Source: Peribacillus faecalis
GTDB lineage: Bacteria > Bacillota > Bacilli > Bacillales > DSM-1321
DNA length: 64,000 nt
Direction of reading: 5' to 3'
Assembly: GCF_014712675.1 (NCBI RefSeq)
Contig: NZ_JACXSI010000034.1
Span: 62,001 to 126,000, forward strand
Under the pieces are notes generated by a model. That model was not told the DNA's origin and did not search any database. It saw only the letters and a program-made list of their open reading frames with translations. Below, one piece after another: positions 19,980 to 28,974 of the stretch. How positions within the stretch are numbered: position 1 is the first letter of the stretch; every line of letters starts with the position of its first letter. A program made the position numbers and the translations under genes.

Positions 19980-20594
19980 TTATGAATGAAATTTCAACAA
20001 TAACTCAATTTCTGTTTTACCTTTGCCTAATTCTTTCGCAATATCTTCTATATTATAACCATTCTTCATCATTTCAACCGCTCTTTCTTCTGATGATTGC
20101 TGTTTCAACTGGTGTTCAAAAGTTTCCTTAAATGACCGCTTGTTATCTTTCTCTTCTTTATTTTCGCCTGTTATTACAGACAGCTCAAGCTGATCTTCCA
20201 CATCCGGCATGGGCGGTTCATAATGATTGGACGTCTCTTTTAGTTCTTGGTCAGAAGCTGAATGATACGCTTTTTTCACTGTAGAAACAGCCAGGTTAAC
20301 CTTTGCAGTTTCAATCACTGAAGCATTGTCCGACGAAGCATCAGCGGAACCTGAATCCGAAACTGCTGCTGCTTGAACACGGGTATTTTTATTATTTTCG
20401 ACTCTTGCTGACAACTGTTTATTTTCTTCCTGTATTTCGAGCAAAAAGCTTTGAATAACAGCTTCTACATCTTTTTGCAGTTTTTCCATTGATTGTTCTG
20501 CCTGTATATATTTATTTTGCCGCAAATATAAAATGATAATGGCAAAAATACTGAATGCATGCAAAATAAAACTGATGATTAATACTAAAGTCAT
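19980..20594 (-). CDS. swrB: SwrB-like swarming motility protein
   Basis: The 204-residue protein occupies the slot held by swrB in B. subtilis, between the sigD group and rpsB. It has one N-terminal membrane helix (about 1-24, LIISFILHAFSIFAIIILYL), a coiled-coil stretch (about 30-70, EQSMEKLQKDVEAVIQSF), a low-complexity Ser/Asp/Ala middle, and a C-terminal helix-turn-helix-like tail (VEMMKNGYNIEDIAKELGKG). B. subtilis SwrB promotes completion of the hook-basal body and raises sigma-D activity; function here is inferred from position and architecture since the middle is poorly conserved. Confidence 0.75.
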   Translation of the reverse strand: MTLVLIISFILHAFSIFAIIILYLRQNKYIQAEQSMEKLQKDVEAVIQSFLLEIQEENKQLSARVENNKNTRVQAAAVSDSGSADASSDNASVIETAKVNLAVSTVKKAYHSASDQELKETSNHYEPPMPDVEDQLELSVITGENKEEKDNKRSFKETFEHQLKQQSSEERAVEMMKNGYNIEDIAKELGKGKTEIELLLKFHS

Positions 20595-20606
20595 ATTTTT
20601 TACCCT

Positions 20607-20921
20607 CTATCCTGAAAAATCAATTGCATTACCTTTATATGGATGTTTTGCGGAATTGATTGTTTCATTTACTTCACTTTCCTGTTCTTGCAAAGTTAAT
20701 GAACTATCATGATGCACGGAATTTTCTTCCCTTTTCAATTTCACATTGTCTTTTTGCTTTTTTTTCACAACTGTTTTTTCTTTTCTTCCTGCTTCTTTCT
20801 TCATTTCACGCGCTGCAAAATCATGATTTAGCTGACCTTTTTGTTGCATTTGCTCTTGCAATTTCCCTGCATCATGTGTTCTTGGCAAGGCGACTTGCAA
20901 TTCAATGGCTTTTAAGCTCAT
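20607..20921 (-). CDS. Conserved small protein of the flagellar operon, unknown function
   Basis: I do not recognise a named family for this 104-residue protein. It opens with an ordered-looking segment (SLKAIELQVALPRTHDAGKL) followed by a very charged Lys/Glu/Gln stretch (about 30-90) with no membrane segment or signal peptide. It lies 14 bp after fapA with GGAG 9 nt before its ATG, and 12 bp before swrB, so it is translated within the same operon. The N-terminal block looks like the conserved part and the tail is probably disordered. Confidence 0.7.
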   Translation of the reverse strand: MSLKAIELQVALPRTHDAGKLQEQMQQKGQLNHDFAAREMKKEAGRKEKTVVKKKQKDNVKLKREENSVHHDSSLTLQEQESEVNETINSAKHPYKGNAIDFSG

Positions 20922-20935
20922 TTTGACATTCTCCT

Positions 20936-22303
20936 TTACAATGGCAAGGTACTAATATCACCATTGCGAATAGTCATTTTCACTTTAGCTGTGACAGTCT
21001 TAATATTTTTCGAATACGCTCCGAAGTAAATTTGTGTGTTAGGGAAAACCTCACCTTTAGCTAAAACAAATGATTCTTTAGCCATCGTGATAAGTTCTTC
21101 CTTGATAGAGGAAATTTCCTCTTCTATTTCAGCGTTTCTTTTATTTAACGTTTTAACAGTTAATTCTTGCTTTTTCAGCAATCGATTCTCTTCATCCGAC
21201 AGCGTTCGGGCCATCTCCAGCCGTTGATTCAACCGTTGCGAAAGCATGTAAAGCTTCATAAGCGAGTCTTTATTCGCCCTAAGCTCATTTTTCAAATGAA
21301 GTTCTTTTTCAATCAGCATTTGATTGGCATCGATTTTTATAACGGTGTGCATATAGTGATGATTGCCGAAGTCGACAGCTTCCACACTTTTAGCTGCATT
21401 AATTTCCCCGCCGATAATATGGCCGCTTCGTACAATAATATTGCCTCCGCTTTTTACTTTGCTGTGCAAAATCGACCGATCGACAAAAATATTTTGACCG
21501 GCGCTGCAAACAGCCAGATTTAAATAATTGGCGTGTATATCAATAGCTGCGTCAACGGAGCCTCGCATACCGCCGGCAATACCACCTGATATATGTATTG
21601 AACCACCGGCAACTAAATGTGCCGCTTCTACCAGTCCATATACATGTATATCCCCACCCGCCTTTACTGTATATTCGGAAGGGATGTTACCCCGAATGAC
21701 AACATTCCCGATAAAGTCAATATTCCCGGTATTCAGATCAAGGTCTCCATTTACCTCAAAGATAGGGTAAACATGGATGCTGTCAGTTGTAACTGATAAT
21801 TGCCCATCGAGTGTTGCATAAAATTTATCGTCATGAATCATAACATTTTTACCGGCTTTCATCTTAACCGGTTTTCCTTTTATTGCAGGGATAGTGTTGC
21901 CATATACATCAATCCCCGGCACACCCATTGACGGCTGTACCACTTCGGCGATTAGTTGTCCGTTGCTGACCGAAGGAATTTTTATTACATCGCGGAAATT
22001 TAACGTTTTCTGTCCGTGATCTTGTTTAGCTTTCTCGACTATCATTTTATTGACAATATAACCATCTTCGCCAATACAGGCCGCTTTCCCTTCCGCTATC
22101 AAAAGCGGAAACTCTGTCTTTTCATTAGCATCAGCCAAGGAATGTAAAACATCTTCTTTTATTCCAAAAGTAATCTTCTTATTTTGCAGTTCTTCTTTAA
22201 TTTGTTCTGCTGTAATGACACTTTCTTCTGGAGCATCCTTTTTCAAAACAACCATTGCTGTTATTCGATCGCTTGAAACGCTAATATCAAAGAGGCTACT
22301 CAT
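20936..22303 (-). CDS. FapA/DUF342 domain protein
   Basis: The 455-residue protein has the DUF342 (FapA, 'flagellar assembly protein A') architecture. An N-terminal alpha/beta domain (about 1-85) is followed by a glycine-rich beta-helix-like core (about 125-310, with VPGIDVYGNTIPA, GDLDLNTGNIDFIGNVVIRG and GGIAGGMRG) and a C-terminal coiled coil (about 320-400). It lies 26 bp after sigD in the flagellar operon. DUF342 proteins sit in flagellar or sporulation loci in several Bacillota. Bactofilin-like polymerisation or a membrane-proximal scaffold role is speculative. Confidence 0.8.
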   Translation of the reverse strand: MSSLFDISVSSDRITAMVVLKKDAPEESVITAEQIKEELQNKKITFGIKEDVLHSLADANEKTEFPLLIAEGKAACIGEDGYIVNKMIVEKAKQDHGQKTLNFRDVIKIPSVSNGQLIAEVVQPSMGVPGIDVYGNTIPAIKGKPVKMKAGKNVMIHDDKFYATLDGQLSVTTDSIHVYPIFEVNGDLDLNTGNIDFIGNVVIRGNIPSEYTVKAGGDIHVYGLVEAAHLVAGGSIHISGGIAGGMRGSVDAAIDIHANYLNLAVCSAGQNIFVDRSILHSKVKSGGNIIVRSGHIIGGEINAAKSVEAVDFGNHHYMHTVIKIDANQMLIEKELHLKNELRANKDSLMKLYMLSQRLNQRLEMARTLSDEENRLLKKQELTVKTLNKRNAEIEEEISSIKEELITMAKESFVLAKGEVFPNTQIYFGAYSKNIKTVTAKVKMTIRNGDISTLPL

Positions 22304-22329
22304 GCTTCATTCCCTCTTTCCTTTTAAAA

Positions 22330-23091
22330 TCATATTATTTTTGAAAGTGTTGTTCTCAGCTTGAATATTGCTTTTGAATGAATTTGTGATATTCGGGAGG
22401 TAGATAACCCCATTACTCTCCCTATTTCTGTCAACGTCAATTCTTCTTTATAAAAAAGTTGCAAAACTAGCTGTTCGTTTTCATTTAAAGTTGAAATTAC
22501 TTTTGCCAATTCCTCATACAGTTCGCCGCGGACTAAACTCTCTTCGGGCATAATCGTCTTTTCATCCTTAAATAAAAAACTTTGCCCTTCTTTCTCTTCA
22601 ACATCTTGGGGCTGATCATCGACGGAAATTACGTTCGAAAAGAAATTTTCGTTCATGGTATGGATAATTTCATCAGCCGGTATTTTTAATTCAGAAGCCA
22701 CTTCTTCAACTGTCACATTTCTCATTTTTTCTTGCTCGAGCTTCTCAATAACATGTTCAATTTTTTTTGTTTTTTCCCTTACGCTCCTCGGCAGCCAATC
22801 TTCTTTTCTTAGACCATCCAAAATGGCACCTCTGATACGAAATGATGCATATGTATCGAACTTCAAATCCCTGTCCGGCTCAAACCGTTCAAGCGCATTA
22901 AATAGTCCCATCATCCCAAGACTTCTAATATCATCCCTGGAAACACTTTTAGGTAAACCCACTGAAATTCTTTGCACATGGTAGGAAACAAGAGACATAT
23001 ATTTTTTCACCAGGAAATTACCGGCCTGCTGATCTCTTCCATCAATCCACTTTTGCCAGCATTGATCTTCTTCGTTCATTACCTGCAGCAT
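22330..23091 (-). CDS. sigD: RNA polymerase sigma factor SigD (FliA family)
   Basis: Sigma-D directs transcription of flagellin, motility and autolysin genes. The 253-residue protein has region 2 with DIRSLGMMGLFNALERF and FDTYASFRIRGAILDGLRK, region 3 near residues 100-160, and region 4 with LTLTEIGRVMGLSTSRISQIHSKA near the C-terminus. GGAGGGG lies about 5 nt before the ATG. It is late in the operon, behind cheD and a terminator-like hairpin, which probably lowers its level. Its anti-sigma factor FlgM is not in the window. Confidence 0.96.
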   Translation of the reverse strand: MLQVMNEEDQCWQKWIDGRDQQAGNFLVKKYMSLVSYHVQRISVGLPKSVSRDDIRSLGMMGLFNALERFEPDRDLKFDTYASFRIRGAILDGLRKEDWLPRSVREKTKKIEHVIEKLEQEKMRNVTVEEVASELKIPADEIIHTMNENFFSNVISVDDQPQDVEEKEGQSFLFKDEKTIMPEESLVRGELYEELAKVISTLNENEQLVLQLFYKEELTLTEIGRVMGLSTSRISQIHSKAIFKLRTTLSKII

Positions 23092-23142
23092 GTTACCCCT
23101 CCTTGCCGCCTATAGTTAAAAGGTACATAACATATCATCTTA

Positions 23143-23180
23143 AAAAACAGTCAGCAAAGATAACCATCTCGCTGACTGTT
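23143..23180 (-). terminator. Terminator-like hairpin between cheD and sigD
   Basis: A perfect 10-bp stem AACAGTCAGC/GCTGACTGTT (23146-23155 with 23171-23180) is followed by five T and an A-rich stretch on the minus strand. It lies inside the operon, 33 bp after cheD and 54 bp before sigD. Confidence 0.75.
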
Positions 23181-23213
23181 CATGTTCTTTTAATCTCTCC
23201 CCGTTAAAGCCGA

Positions 23214-23711
23214 TTACAGCTCTTTAACACCTTTATTAACCGTTCGTATGGACAATTTTTTTGTAATTGGATCGAACTCGATCGTTCTTCCATTATTCCC
23301 TCCGCAATCAGCAGCCAATAATTCAATATTCAATTGTTGCAATGTCTTCCTGACAGCTTCTTCATTCCTCGGGCCGATTCTCATTAGGTCGTTTCCGGAT
23401 GAAAATTGAAACATTTGCGCTCCACCGGCAATTTTTGCTTTCATCATCGAACAGCGCAAGCCTTCTGTCTCTAACTTTCGAACAAGCTCTCTTATTCCCG
23501 TATCTGCATACTTTGCTGCATTTAAAATACCTTCTATCGCTAAAGAAGAGTCAGGAAGCATAATATGCACCATTCCGGCAACTTGCTTTAATGGTTCGAA
23601 AAGCACTACACCTACACAAGAACCCAATCCTGCAGTCCGGATGCTGTATGGAGACTTTACAATATTCATATCTGCAATTCCGACTTTTATCACTTTTATA
23701 GTTTCACTCAT
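23214..23711 (-). CDS. cheD: Chemoreceptor glutamine deamidase CheD
   Basis: CheD deamidates receptor glutamines and, bound to CheC, takes part in adaptation in B. subtilis. The 165-residue protein has the cysteine-protease-like triad region: TAGLGSCVGVVLF (catalytic Cys near 32), GMVHIMLPDSS (His near 48) and the downstream KIAGGAQMF block. It overlaps the end of cheC by 8 nt, matching their functional pairing. A terminator-like hairpin follows before sigD. Confidence 0.95.
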   Translation of the reverse strand: MSETIKVIKVGIADMNIVKSPYSIRTAGLGSCVGVVLFEPLKQVAGMVHIMLPDSSLAIEGILNAAKYADTGIRELVRKLETEGLRCSMMKAKIAGGAQMFQFSSGNDLMRIGPRNEEAVRKTLQQLNIELLAADCGGNNGRTIEFDPITKKLSIRTVNKGVKEL

Positions 23712-24336
23712 TCGAATCGATTCCTAAAGCAGCAAATATCGTCTCAAAAGAATCCGGATCAGGCAATAAGAAAAAATGGCCGTTAATACTATTGAGTTCC
23801 CGTTCACCTTCTATCAGTTTCGTATCTATGACAATTGCATAGTCACTAACTTTAGACTGTTCAAGCAGTCCCGCACTGAGCACCGCGCCGGCCATCTCAA
23901 TCGAAAGGGAAGGCACTGTAGATAATAAGTTCAATTGTGTAAAATCAGATAGCGAAGAAAAATAGGAGCCCGCCATAATGTTGCCTAATTCCTGTAAGGC
24001 AGACAGTTCCATTTCAGAAGCAGTTTCGATAGAAAAACTTATATCTCCCGTTATTTCACGTATGAAACGTTCACTTTGTTCTAAAGATAGGATGAAATAC
24101 ATACTGCCCGGCACTTCTCCTTCTATCCGAAAGAACACGCAAGCTACCACATTTTCAGCTCCGCCGGCGAGTTCCATCATTTCATTAAAAGAGATTATTC
24201 TTACATCCGGAACATTCATATCAATTTTTTTATTTAAAAGCACTGATAAGGCAGTAGCAGCATGACCTGCTCCAATGTTTCCTATTTCTTTTAAAATATC
24301 GAGATGTATTTTTGATAAGTTTTCTAAATAAGACAT
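23704..24336 (-). CDS. cheC: CheY-P phosphatase CheC
   Basis: CheC dephosphorylates CheY-P and its activity is raised by CheD. The 210-residue protein carries both phosphatase helices of the family: DILKEIGNIGAGHAATAL near the N-terminus and SALQELGNIMAGSYFSSL near residue 115, each with the E-x2-N pair. It lies two bases after cheW and overlaps cheD. Together with FliY it gives the organism the two-phosphatase system typical of Bacillus instead of CheZ. Confidence 0.95.
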   Translation of the reverse strand: MSYLENLSKIHLDILKEIGNIGAGHAATALSVLLNKKIDMNVPDVRIISFNEMMELAGGAENVVACVFFRIEGEVPGSMYFILSLEQSERFIREITGDISFSIETASEMELSALQELGNIMAGSYFSSLSDFTQLNLLSTVPSLSIEMAGAVLSAGLLEQSKVSDYAIVIDTKLIEGERELNSINGHFFLLPDPDSFETIFAALGIDSNE

Positions 24337-24338
24337 AC

Positions 24339-24806
24339 TTATTCTTCTCCTGCTGTATCCGTCAAGTCGGCTGGTGCAAGAATCTTTTTCAAATCAATTA
24401 AAATTAATAGGCGTTTATCAATTTTCGCGACACCAGTAATATATTCCGCTTCTTCCGTGCCTACTACTTCCGGCTGCGGCTCAAGATGGCTGCTTGGAAT
24501 ATCAATTACATCGTTAGCAATATCAACAATTAGCCCCACTTCCAATTCATCGATATGAACAATGATAATTCTTGAATCATCCGTAAGTGGCGATTCTTCT
24601 AGGTCAAATCTTGCCCTCAGATCAATAATCGGTGTAACGACACCGCGTAAATTGATGACACCTTTTACGTAATGAGCAGTATTCGGCACTCTTGTAATAT
24701 GCAAAATCTTCTCGATTCCCCGCACTTGCTGAATCGGAATCGCATATTCCTTCTCTTTTAATTGAAATACCACTACTTTCATCGCCGCTAGATTAGTAGC
24801 TGTCAT
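24339..24806 (-). CDS. cheW: Chemotaxis coupling protein CheW
   Basis: CheW links CheA to the chemoreceptors. The 155-residue SH3-like protein has KVVVFQLKEKEYAIPI near the N-terminus, VKGVINLRGVVTPIIDLR in the middle and the receptor-binding surface around it. I place the start at the ATG at 24804-24806 (MTATNL), 8 nt after GGGGAG, rather than 27 nt upstream, because this matches the family length (156 in B. subtilis). It lies 109 bp after cheA. Confidence 0.94.
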   Translation of the reverse strand: MTATNLAAMKVVVFQLKEKEYAIPIQQVRGIEKILHITRVPNTAHYVKGVINLRGVVTPIIDLRARFDLEESPLTDDSRIIIVHIDELEVGLIVDIANDVIDIPSSHLEPQPEVVGTEEAEYITGVAKIDKRLLILIDLKKILAPADLTDTAGEE

Positions 24807-24915
24807 GCTTACTCTCCCCTTATTTAAAGACATGTTTACAAAAAATATAATGCATACTGTTTAGTAACTTACGAGTTTCTTCATTTTCGGCAGAAGGAAT
24901 CTCCCTAAACAAGCT

Positions 24916-26982
24916 TTACTTAATCAAAGCGTTACAGTCTATAATTAAAGCAACTTGTCCATCACCTAAAATCGTCGCTCCGGAAATGGCAAATACAGAT
25001 GATAAATAATTACCTAATGCTTTTAAAACAACTTCTTGCTGCCCAATAAATGAGTCGACGAGAAGTCCGGCCATTTTGTCTCCTTTTCTGACGATAACAA
25101 CTGACACATATTCATCATCTTTCTCATATACAGGTACTTCGAATATATTTGTTAAATCCAGCAACGGCACAACTTTTCCTCGGAAATCAATAATTTGTTG
25201 ATTATGCGCATTCATGATTTCTTCTTTTTTTACAATGGCCGTTTCAATAATAGACGATAGTGGAATAGCAAACTTCTCTTTTTGTATTTCTACAAGCATG
25301 ACAGAAATAATCGATAATGTCAGCGGCAATTGAATAGAGAAAATGCTGCCTTCCCCTTCTTTCGAATCAATTGAAATAGAACCTCCTAAAGCTTCAATTG
25401 TATTTTTCACTACATCAAGGCCTACACCGCGCCCTGATACATCTGATATAACTTCAGCTGTTGAGAAACCGGATGAAAAAATAAGCTCATATACTTGGCG
25501 GTCTGTTAAAGAAGCAGCTATTTGCTCAGTGACAATGCCTTTACTGATTGCCTTCTGTAAAACGCGTTTACGGCTTATTCCCGCTCCATCATCCTCAATT
25601 TCGATAAATACATGATTGCCGCTGTGGTATGCCTTCAACACCACCGTTCCTTCTTCATCCTTGCCATTTGCCGTCCGAACATCCGGTGTTTCTATTCCAT
25701 GATCAAGCGCATTTCTAATTAGATGGACAAGCGGATCGCCAATCTCATCAATTACGGTACGGTCCAACTCTGTGTCTGCACCAACGATTTCAAGATTGAT
25801 CTTTTTGTTCAAATCTCTTGCCAATTGTCTGACCATGCGCGGGAAACGATTAAATACTGTCTCAACGGGAACCATTCGCATATTCAAAATAATGTTCTGC
25901 AAATCTCCTGTCGTTCTGGACATTCTTTCAACCGTTTCATGCAGCTCCTGATTATTTAAATCTTTAGAGATTTGTTCAAGTCTGCCACGGTCTGTGACCA
26001 ATTCTTCGAAAAGGTTCATTAAAATATCTAAGCGTTCAATATTGACACGTATAGTTTTGCTCATATTTTGTGCTTTTTGATTACTTTGCTTCTTTTCATT
26101 GCCGGCTGAGTCAAGTGCTGTATCTTCCTTTACTTCAGCGGCAGCCTCAATATTTGCTTGCACTTCTTCGATTGCAAGCTTCTTTTCACTCGTTTTAATT
26201 ATTTCAAAAGAAATAGGTTGCAGCCAAACTTTATCAATCTCCGATACTTTCATAATCTTTCTCTCTACTTCTTCAGCAGACTCCTTCGTTATGAAAGTAA
26301 TTGTAAACTCGGAATCAAATTGCTCTTCTTCCAATTGTTCGGCAGAAGGAGTAGATTTTATGACTTCACCCATTTTCTCCAACAATTCAAAAACCATGAA
26401 CACTCTGGCAGCTTTCAGCAAACAATCATCACGAAGTATAACTGTGATCTCATAGCTTGAAAATCCTTGTTCTTTCGACTGTTCCAAAACAGTGATTTCA
26501 AACTCATCATAATGGCTTTTCATTTCAGTACGAGGGAGTTCAATAGCCAAAGCGGCTGCAGCTACTTGTTCTCTTGCCTTTTGGATTTCTCCGACTGACT
26601 TGCCTTTTTCCAAAGCCAGAAGCCTTTCCACTACATTCGTTACGTCCTTCTTGCCATTTCCTCCCGTTGCAATATCCAACACCATTTCTTCCAAATCTTC
26701 CGTAGCATCAAAAACTACGTCTAGCATCTCCGCTGTAACAAAAAGCTTATTATTGCGGATCGCATCCAGAATGTTTTCCATTTTATGCGTTAAATTCGCA
26801 ATATCCTCATAGCCCATTGTTGCAGCCATACCTTTCAGAGTATGTGCCGAACGGAAGATTTCGTTGACGATTGTCAAGTCTGCCGGGTTTTTCTCCAGCT
26901 CCAGTAATTGATCATTACAGTTTTGAATATTTTCTTTACTTTCTTCAATAAACATTTCTAAATATTGTTGGTTCATATCCAT
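24916..26982 (-). CDS. cheA: Chemotaxis histidine kinase CheA
   Basis: CheA autophosphorylates in response to receptors and passes phosphate to CheY and CheB. The 688-residue protein has an HPt domain with FRSAHTLKGMAATMGY (phospho-His 47), a response-regulator-binding P2 domain (about 160-290), the dimerisation helices, and the kinase domain with HLIRNALDHGIE (N box), DDGAGI (G1) and GRGVGLDVVKN (G2). A CheW-like regulatory domain ends the protein. The ATG for MDMNQ is chosen, 8 nt after GAGGGGTG; a TTG 18 nt upstream is less likely. Confidence 0.96.
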   Translation of the reverse strand: MDMNQQYLEMFIEESKENIQNCNDQLLELEKNPADLTIVNEIFRSAHTLKGMAATMGYEDIANLTHKMENILDAIRNNKLFVTAEMLDVVFDATEDLEEMVLDIATGGNGKKDVTNVVERLLALEKGKSVGEIQKAREQVAAAALAIELPRTEMKSHYDEFEITVLEQSKEQGFSSYEITVILRDDCLLKAARVFMVFELLEKMGEVIKSTPSAEQLEEEQFDSEFTITFITKESAEEVERKIMKVSEIDKVWLQPISFEIIKTSEKKLAIEEVQANIEAAAEVKEDTALDSAGNEKKQSNQKAQNMSKTIRVNIERLDILMNLFEELVTDRGRLEQISKDLNNQELHETVERMSRTTGDLQNIILNMRMVPVETVFNRFPRMVRQLARDLNKKINLEIVGADTELDRTVIDEIGDPLVHLIRNALDHGIETPDVRTANGKDEEGTVVLKAYHSGNHVFIEIEDDGAGISRKRVLQKAISKGIVTEQIAASLTDRQVYELIFSSGFSTAEVISDVSGRGVGLDVVKNTIEALGGSISIDSKEGEGSIFSIQLPLTLSIISVMLVEIQKEKFAIPLSSIIETAIVKKEEIMNAHNQQIIDFRGKVVPLLDLTNIFEVPVYEKDDEYVSVVIVRKGDKMAGLLVDSFIGQQEVVLKALGNYLSSVFAISGATILGDGQVALIIDCNALIK

Positions 26983-27003
26983 TACAGCAGCACCCCTCAA
27001 TGA

Positions 27004-28095
27004 TTAGCAATATTTCACTATCGTACGCGCAATATTTTCTACATTCTCCACATCATCTACTAAATTAGTTGCAATAGCAGCCCGGGGCATTCCGAATACA
27101 ATGGAGGTTTCCTCAGATTCCGCAATCGAAATAGTCGGCCTTCTCTGCTTTAAAGTAATTAAACCTTTTGAGCCGTCATTGCCCATACCTGTCATGATGA
27201 CACAAATTACAGAATAGTTTTCTAATGCACTGATTGATTTAAATAACACATCCACAGATGGCCTATGCCCATTTACAGCTTCCTCCCTGCCCAATTTAGC
27301 GACTAAATCTTTCCCCTTCTCAATAACCCTAAAATGATAACCTCCCGGAGCGATATAAGCTGTTCCTTTATGTAAAACCTCGCTATCCTCGACCTCTTTT
27401 ACAGAAATAGCAGATAAAGAATCTAAACGATTTGCCAGTGATTTTGTAAATCCGGCCGGCATATGTTGAACTATTGCAATAGGTGCATCAATTGTCTCAG
27501 GCAGATTGGTCAAGACTCTTTGAAGTGCCCTCGGTCCTCCTGTAGAAGTCCCAATTGCAATTACTTTCTGACTTGTTTGACTAAAAGTCTTTGGAACTAT
27601 AGTTCTATTATAGGATGATTCTATTTCGCTATATATTACCGTTTCTGACAGCTTTTGCTTTGTGACTGTCAAGTTTTTTTGAAAACGGGATATTTTCGCT
27701 TTACTGGCTGCAGTAATTTTTTCTTTCAGCTCTTCTTTCACCTTATGCAAATCTAGCGAAATGGCCCCTGAAGGCTTCGCAATAAAGTCAAAGGCTCCAT
27801 ATTGCATTGATAAAACCGTGTTATCCGCACCAGATTGTGTGGAGCTTGAAAGCATTATGACCGGTAAAGGACATTCTGCCATAATAATCTTTAACGCTTC
27901 CAAGCCATCCATAATCGGCATTTCAACATCTAAAGTCACAACATCCGGCTGCAGTTGTTTTATTTTATCAATAGCGTCTTTTCCGTTTCTTGCATATCCG
28001 ATGACATTAAAGCTTTGATCCTCCATTAAAAAATCAGTAATAAGTTTCCTCATGAAGGCCGAATCCTCGACAATAAGAACCTTAGGCTTCTCCAT
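27004..28095 (-). CDS. cheB: Chemoreceptor methylesterase/response regulator CheB
   Basis: CheB removes methyl groups from chemoreceptors when phosphorylated by CheA. The 363-residue protein has a receiver domain with the phospho-acceptor in VVTLDVEMPIMDG (D56), a linker, and the catalytic domain with the serine in AIGTSTGGPRAL, the histidine in IVQHMPAGFT and the aspartate in MTGMGNDGSKG. The C-terminal segment ESEETSIVFGMPRAA is standard. It lies 9 bp after flhG and 21 bp before cheA. Confidence 0.96.
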   Translation of the reverse strand: MEKPKVLIVEDSAFMRKLITDFLMEDQSFNVIGYARNGKDAIDKIKQLQPDVVTLDVEMPIMDGLEALKIIMAECPLPVIMLSSSTQSGADNTVLSMQYGAFDFIAKPSGAISLDLHKVKEELKEKITAASKAKISRFQKNLTVTKQKLSETVIYSEIESSYNRTIVPKTFSQTSQKVIAIGTSTGGPRALQRVLTNLPETIDAPIAIVQHMPAGFTKSLANRLDSLSAISVKEVEDSEVLHKGTAYIAPGGYHFRVIEKGKDLVAKLGREEAVNGHRPSVDVLFKSISALENYSVICVIMTGMGNDGSKGLITLKQRRPTISIAESEETSIVFGMPRAAIATNLVDDVENVENIARTIVKYC

Positions 28096-28104
28096 ATGAC
28101 GATC

Positions 28105-28974
28105 CTACCTTCCAATAAAATAATTTTTCAACTTGCCAATGAACGACTGCTTCATAAGAACAGGTTCCGTCTCTTCATAAGCATGCGTTAAATAATTTGA
28201 AGTTAATTGATATAATGCCAAACTAATATCGGCATTTGGATTCAGAATATAGAATGGTGTATGTCGGATGACGGCTTTCGAAACAATTTTGCTGTCCGGC
28301 AATAATCCAAGAGGGATGATTTCTTTACCAATAAACCTTTGTAAAGTACTTTGAATCTTATTTATCGTCGCATTGCCTTGCTTTTCTCTCGCCGTCCTAT
28401 TGCAGACGAGAAAAATTGGCGTGTCTTCGCATTGAAAATGCAAAAACTTTATAATCGAATAAGCATCCATTATTGACGTAGGTTCCGGCGTCGTAATTGT
28501 AATAATCTCATCTACACACATAAGGAATTTGTTCGACTCTTGGGAAATACCTGCCCCTAAATCAAAAATAACGTAATCGTACTCCCCTTGAATATTAGCA
28601 AATTCATTCGTGAATCTTTCAAATTGACGGCTGCTCATTGAAAAAAGATTCGTCAGTCCTGTCCCTCCGCTAATATAAGAAAGACCAGCAGGACCATTTG
28701 TAATTACTTCTTTCATGGAATAGCCATTTTGAAAGAAATCAACAATTGTCCTTTCAGAACCATTTCCCAAAAGAATATCAATATTTCCCATTCCTATATC
28801 CATATCAAATAGTAACACTCGTTTACCTAATTTTGATAATAAAATGGAAAAGTTTAACGAAAAGTTCGATTTTCCGACCCCGCCTTTACCGCTTATAACC
28901 GCTACCGTCTTAGCAACATTCAGCCCTTGATGCTGTCTAATTTTCAACCGTAATAATTCAGCTTGATCGGCCAT
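28105..28974 (-). CDS. flhG: Flagellar number/placement ATPase FlhG (YlxH)
   Basis: FlhG is a MinD-like ATPase that, with FlhF, governs where flagellar basal bodies are placed and how many there are. The 289-residue protein has the deviant Walker A AVISGKGGVGKSNFSLN, switch I-type VLLFDMDIGMGNIDILLG and Walker B YVIFDLGAGI, and ends in a basic amphipathic membrane-targeting tail (IGKLKNYFIGR). Its ATG (28972-28974), 6 nt after GAGGGTG, lies inside the end of flhF, so the two overlap by 17 nt. Confidence 0.95.
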   Translation of the reverse strand: MADQAELLRLKIRQHQGLNVAKTVAVISGKGGVGKSNFSLNFSILLSKLGKRVLLFDMDIGMGNIDILLGNGSERTIVDFFQNGYSMKEVITNGPAGLSYISGGTGLTNLFSMSSRQFERFTNEFANIQGEYDYVIFDLGAGISQESNKFLMCVDEIITITTPEPTSIMDAYSIIKFLHFQCEDTPIFLVCNRTAREKQGNATINKIQSTLQRFIGKEIIPLGLLPDSKIVSKAVIRHTPFYILNPNADISLALYQLTSNYLTHAYEETEPVLMKQSFIGKLKNYFIGR

